Shown piece by piece: positions 61,938 through 64,000 of a stretch of DNA of 64,000 bases. The DNA lies in NCBI GenBank assembly GCA_965227315.1, contig OZ245737.1:2356001-2420000 (forward strand), read 5' to 3'. Position 1 is the first letter of the stretch. Each line of letters starts with the position of its first letter. Made by a program: the position numbers and the translations under genes. This stretch comes from JANQHS01 sp965227315. GTDB taxonomy: Bacteria; Bacteroidota; Bacteroidia; Cytophagales; CCMP332. The notes beneath the pieces are model-generated. The model had not been told where the DNA came from. It worked only from the letters and a program-made list of their open reading frames with translations, and ran no database searches.

Positions 61938-61964
61938 AAACAAACGACCTTCAAAAACTGTAAG

Positions 61965-61972
61965 TATCTTTG
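61965..61972 (+). promoter_or_regulatory. Bacteroidota -7 promoter element
   Basis: TATCTTTG matches TAnnTTTG exactly, 24-48 bp before the alternative starts of the T9SS protein gene. Confidence 0.5.
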
Positions 61973-61995
61973 ACTTGGGCTTTGAATAGAAAAAT

Positions 61996-63213
61996 TTGAG
62001 CGTAGGGCGTTTCTTTTTCATGTTATTACTGTTGAGTTGGATTGTTCTTCCTCATGGATCAACCGCTGCAGTTACCAACTCCACCGGGCCAGGAACATGG
62101 TCAAGTGCCGGAAATTGGGATAATGGTGTCCCCGGAGCCAACGATGATGCGAACGTTTTTCACCCCTTGACAATCGATCAAAATATTGCACCAAATCAGG
62201 GAGATTATATTGTAAATGGAAGATGTATCGATGCCGCGGGAGGGCCTGCTTATACCCTCAATGTCTCTGGCTCGGGTGCGAACAATGGGTTCTTCGATGT
62301 GGATTCTTTCGCTTCCTTCGAAGGAACCGGGCTAATTCAAAATCATGGTAACCTTATTGTGCGTTCAGGGGACACCTTGATTATCGGAGCGCTGACCTTT
62401 GCCAATGGTTCTTCGGTTTTGATTGAAACCGGAGGATTTTTGATTGTCAATGGAAATCTCACGAACAACAATAACAGCACCGGTATTGTCGTCAATGGAA
62501 ATATAATTGTAGATGGCAATGTAACCGGTGGGAATGGGTCATCAATAACTGGAGCCGGCGGGATAAATGCCACCGGTACGATCACCACATCAGGATCGGG
62601 CACTATGTTCGGCGGGCCGGTTAATTGCACTACCGGACCCTGTTCTTCCGGACCGGGAGCGCTACCGGTTAGACTACTTTTCTTTGAGGCTGTACAAGTC
62701 AACAGCGGAGTAGAGATTTTTTGGAAAACTCAAACTGAGGAGAATAATGAAGGTTTTAGGCTTGAAAAGTCTTCCAATGGTTTATTCTTCTCCGAATTGG
62801 CAACAATCCAGGGGGTAGGGACATCCTTTGAAGAAGTGGAATATTCTTTCTTCGATGCAAATCCATTTTCCGGGATGAATTACTACAGGTTAATTCAGGT
62901 GGACAAGAATTTAACGGAGGACGAGATCGGGTTCCTATCTGTATACGTTAATTCAGTTGATCGGGAAGTTTTTGTCTTCCCTAACCCTATAGGTCGAAAT
63001 CAGTTTAGCATTGGTGGTTTAAGATCAGACGAGCAGGAAATTCGGGTAAGGCTTATGGATATTGCCGGAAGGCAAGTTGGATCATCGATTGCTTTTAGAG
63101 AGGGGTCAATTTTTAAGGTAGCGAATGAATGGGAGATTGAAAGTGGGGTTTATTTTGTCGAGCTCTCGCTTCCCGGAGACATAGTTAAAAGAATAAGGAT
63201 TGTTAAAAAATAA
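61996..63213 (+). CDS. Secreted T9SS-sorted surface protein
   Basis: About 405 residues from TTG 61996; ATG 62020 in the same frame gives a shorter signal peptide. After the signal (ending GSTA) comes a right-handed beta-helix-like region rich in Asn and Gly (GTWSSAGNWDNGVPGANDD, then repeated NGN/VNGNI strands). A beta-sandwich common before sorting domains follows (LPVRLLFFEAVQVNSGVEIFWKT) and then the T9SS tail (VFPNPIGRNQFSI, ending KRIRIVKK). It is probably an adhesin or surface-layer component; no catalytic motif seen. Confidence 0.85.
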   Translation: MSVGRFFFMLLLLSWIVLPHGSTAAVTNSTGPGTWSSAGNWDNGVPGANDDANVFHPLTIDQNIAPNQGDYIVNGRCIDAAGGPAYTLNVSGSGANNGFFDVDSFASFEGTGLIQNHGNLIVRSGDTLIIGALTFANGSSVLIETGGFLIVNGNLTNNNNSTGIVVNGNIIVDGNVTGGNGSSITGAGGINATGTITTSGSGTMFGGPVNCTTGPCSSGPGALPVRLLFFEAVQVNSGVEIFWKTQTEENNEGFRLEKSSNGLFFSELATIQGVGTSFEEVEYSFFDANPFSGMNYYRLIQVDKNLTEDEIGFLSVYVNSVDREVFVFPNPIGRNQFSIGGLRSDEQEIRVRLMDIAGRQVGSSIAFREGSIFKVANEWEIESGVYFVELSLPGDIVKRIRIVKK

Positions 63214-63236
63214 AGCCTCGAAAGAATTCGAGGCTT
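63203..63236 (-). terminator. Bidirectional hairpin, strong terminator for the minus strand
   Basis: AAGCCTCGAA (63213-63222) and TTCGAGGCTT (63227-63236) form a 10-bp stem with a 4-base loop. On the minus strand it is followed by TATTTTTT, giving the tiny cysteine-rich gene its own terminator. On the plus strand the tail is only TCTTG. Confidence 0.8.
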
Positions 63237-63241
63237 CTTGT

Positions 63242-63301
63242 CTAATCGTTGCAGCAGCCACCACAGCAGCCACCACCGCAACATTCATCTTTTCTGTTCA
63301 T
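63242..63301 (-). CDS. 19-residue cysteine-glycine-rich micropeptide
   Basis: The frame reads MNRKDECCGGGCCGGCCND and stops at TAG: six Cys in three pairs, five Gly. An in-frame TAG 24 bp upstream of the ATG excludes a longer version. It has a promoter-like element ending 22 bp before the ATG, shared with the upstream sigma gene, and a terminator right after the stop, so a transcript of about 115 nt is predicted. Paired cysteines suggest binding of soft metal ions, metallothionein-like, or a redox role. No family is known to me. The GC-rich triplet composition is the main reason for doubt. Confidence 0.6.
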   Translation of the reverse strand: MNRKDECCGGGCCGGCCND

Positions 63302-63323
63302 AATGTTTGTTTTTGATTCGCCC

Positions 63324-63356
63324 TATAGACGCGCCGGTATTGAAAAGGATGCAGAC
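63324..63356 (-). promoter_or_regulatory. ECF-type promoter of the micropeptide
   Basis: On the minus strand GTCTGCATCC, 14 bp spacer, GCGTCTATA. The -35 and -10 halves are identical to those before the sigma gene except for one base at the -35 edge. CGTC in the -10 half is typical of ECF sigma promoters. Confidence 0.65.
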
Positions 63357-63901
63357 TAGCAAGGGCATCCCTCAACCTCATCTTTTTGAACAATATTTCC
63401 ATAAGCATCTGCTTTTGGATTACAGCATCGGACAAATAGTTTTTTCAATTCCGCCTTGGCTCTTTGAACCCTGGATTTTGCTCCGGGATAACTGATGCCG
63501 ACCATATCGGCATATTCCTTCTGGCTAAAGCCCTGAAGTTCTGTTATTTCCAGAGCTTCCTTGTATATGCGTGGAAGGCAGTTTATGAATGGAACAAGGC
63601 ACTCCTCAAAACCCAGAGGGTTGAGCTCTTCATCGCTTTCATTCACAAAATCCTGTTCTCCGTATTCGTGGTTGGGCTTCTTTCGGAAATGATCGTTTAT
63701 GGTATTTCTGGCTATGCTAAAAACCCAGGATCCTATTTTGTCCGCATCCCTCAAGGAGTCAATTTTTTGGTGAACCTTGATAAAGGTATCCTGCAGAATG
63801 TCGTCGGAAATTTCCCGATCCTTCACCCGCTTCAGTATGAAAGGCTTGAGCTGATCTGAAAACTGATCCCAGATCTTCTCTGTATTTATCTTGCTGTTCA
63901 T
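63356..63901 (-). CDS. sigZ: ECF RNA polymerase sigma factor, SigZ-type
   Basis: A 181-residue sigma-70 family factor. Region 2 (DDILQDTFIKVHQKIDSL, WVFSIARNTINDHFRKK) and region 4 (PRIYKEALEITELQGFSQKEYADMVGISYPGAKSRVQRAKAELKKLF) are complete. The tail RCCNPKADAYGNIVQKDEVEGCPC is typical of the SigZ subgroup and has four Cys that could bind a metal. There is no anti-sigma gene next to it. An ECF-type promoter lies immediately upstream, so autoregulation is likely. Its second probable target is the micropeptide just downstream. Confidence 0.92.
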   Translation of the reverse strand: MNSKINTEKIWDQFSDQLKPFILKRVKDREISDDILQDTFIKVHQKIDSLRDADKIGSWVFSIARNTINDHFRKKPNHEYGEQDFVNESDEELNPLGFEECLVPFINCLPRIYKEALEITELQGFSQKEYADMVGISYPGAKSRVQRAKAELKKLFVRCCNPKADAYGNIVQKDEVEGCPC

Positions 63902-63907
63902 TTCGGG

Positions 63908-63940
63908 TATAGACGCATCAAATCAAAAATGGATGCAAAC
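63908..63940 (-). promoter_or_regulatory. ECF-type promoter of the sigma gene
   Basis: On the minus strand GTTTGCATCC, 14 bp spacer, GCGTCTATA, ending 6 bp before the ATG at 63901. A start point at the normal distance would fall at or next to the ATG, so the transcript may be leaderless. The same element with equal spacing precedes the micropeptide. Confidence 0.65.
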
Positions 63941-63973
63941 TTTTTTGAGTCGTATTTCTGTTCTCCATATATC

Positions 63974-64000
63974 ATGAAGTTAATCGGCTTTAGAACAAGA
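63974..64000 (+). CDS. Possible start of a divergent gene (partial)
   Basis: An ATG opens a frame (MKLIGFRTR) that runs off the window, divergent from the sigma gene. Only nine codons are visible, so it may not be a gene. Confidence 0.2.

Noticed and set aside
63246..63282. GCAGCAGCC/CACCACAGC triplet pattern as a microsatellite or CRISPR-like repeat
   Set aside because: The units are not regular, and the triplets are explained by alternating Cys and Gly codons.
63106..63288. Minus-strand 60-codon frame overlapping the micropeptide region
   Set aside because: It reads an alanine/valine repeat from the same GC-rich triplets, crosses the terminator hairpin and the T9SS gene, and has no promoter in register.
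1..64000. CRISPR arrays, insertion sequences, prophage genes, rRNA
   Set aside because: No direct-repeat arrays, transposase or integrase motifs, or rRNA-like stretches were seen on reading both strands.

Overview
The window is a piece of chromosome from a member of the Bacteroidota. Four secreted proteins end in a type IX secretion (T9SS) sorting domain. Several genes are preceded by the Bacteroidota promoter element TAnnTTTG, in two cases with an upstream TTTG at 17-20 bp. Ribosome binding sites are mostly weak, and proteins such as a SigZ-type sigma factor, a GH3-family protein and a VPS10/BNR-repeat protein are common in this phylum. Base composition looks mid-40s percent GC by eye. Content is mainly housekeeping with no insertion sequence, prophage or CRISPR array. 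I cannot place it below phylum; a marine cytophaga/saprospira/flavobacterium-like heterotroph would fit.

Layout. 1-8111: end of dxs, then two large secreted peptidases (M4 and S8), both with T9SS tails. 8118-14716: DUF1232 and DUF493 small proteins, aat, an ion-channel-like membrane protein, mfd and an SRPBCC/GyrI-like protein. 14719-20987: a lipoprotein, a membrane protein, a sugar transporter of the fucose-permease type, tRNA-His with its terminator, purK-purE, a small exported protein and a nitronate monooxygenase-like enzyme. 21041-24027: a ClC channel with CBS domains, a cluster of DnaA-box-like 9-mers (possible oriC), and two thioredoxin-fold proteins. 24029-30384 (minus): a tight operon lnt-suhB-recJ-lptB-GH3. 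30445-32735: msrB, then a soluble receiver/LytS-type kinase with a LytTR regulator. 32736-33141 is the only gene-free stretch above 300 bp; it holds three hairpins ending in a terminator and may encode a small RNA. 33142-37343 (minus): MoxR ATPase, dihydroorotase and an M1 aminopeptidase. 37421-39308: a sterol-desaturase-family hydroxylase overlapping a YhhN lysoplasmalogenase, a plausible ether-lipid degradation pair. 39305-50167: thioesterase-like, COX3-like, BNR-repeat, LPP20-like, M1/T9SS, K+ channel and FtsX-type permease genes.

Two regions stand out. At 50343-58089 six tightly packed plus-strand genes (GABA-type aminotransferase, nitrilase-superfamily amidase, Orn/Lys/Arg-type decarboxylase, lone ATP-grasp ligase, cytosolic C45 Ntn acyltransferase/hydrolase, 62-aa protein) look like one pathway built around making, ligating and cleaving an amine or amide. 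At 63203-63940 a SigZ-type ECF sigma factor with a cysteine-rich tail sits upstream of a 19-residue peptide (six Cys, five Gly). The same two-part promoter-like element, GTYTGCATCC-N14-GCGTCTATA, lies directly before the start codon of both, and the peptide gene ends in its own terminator. I consider this micro-regulon the best candidate for an undescribed system in the window.

Limits: all family calls come from reading motifs, not from searches. Several starts are TTG or GTG and uncertain, as noted per gene.
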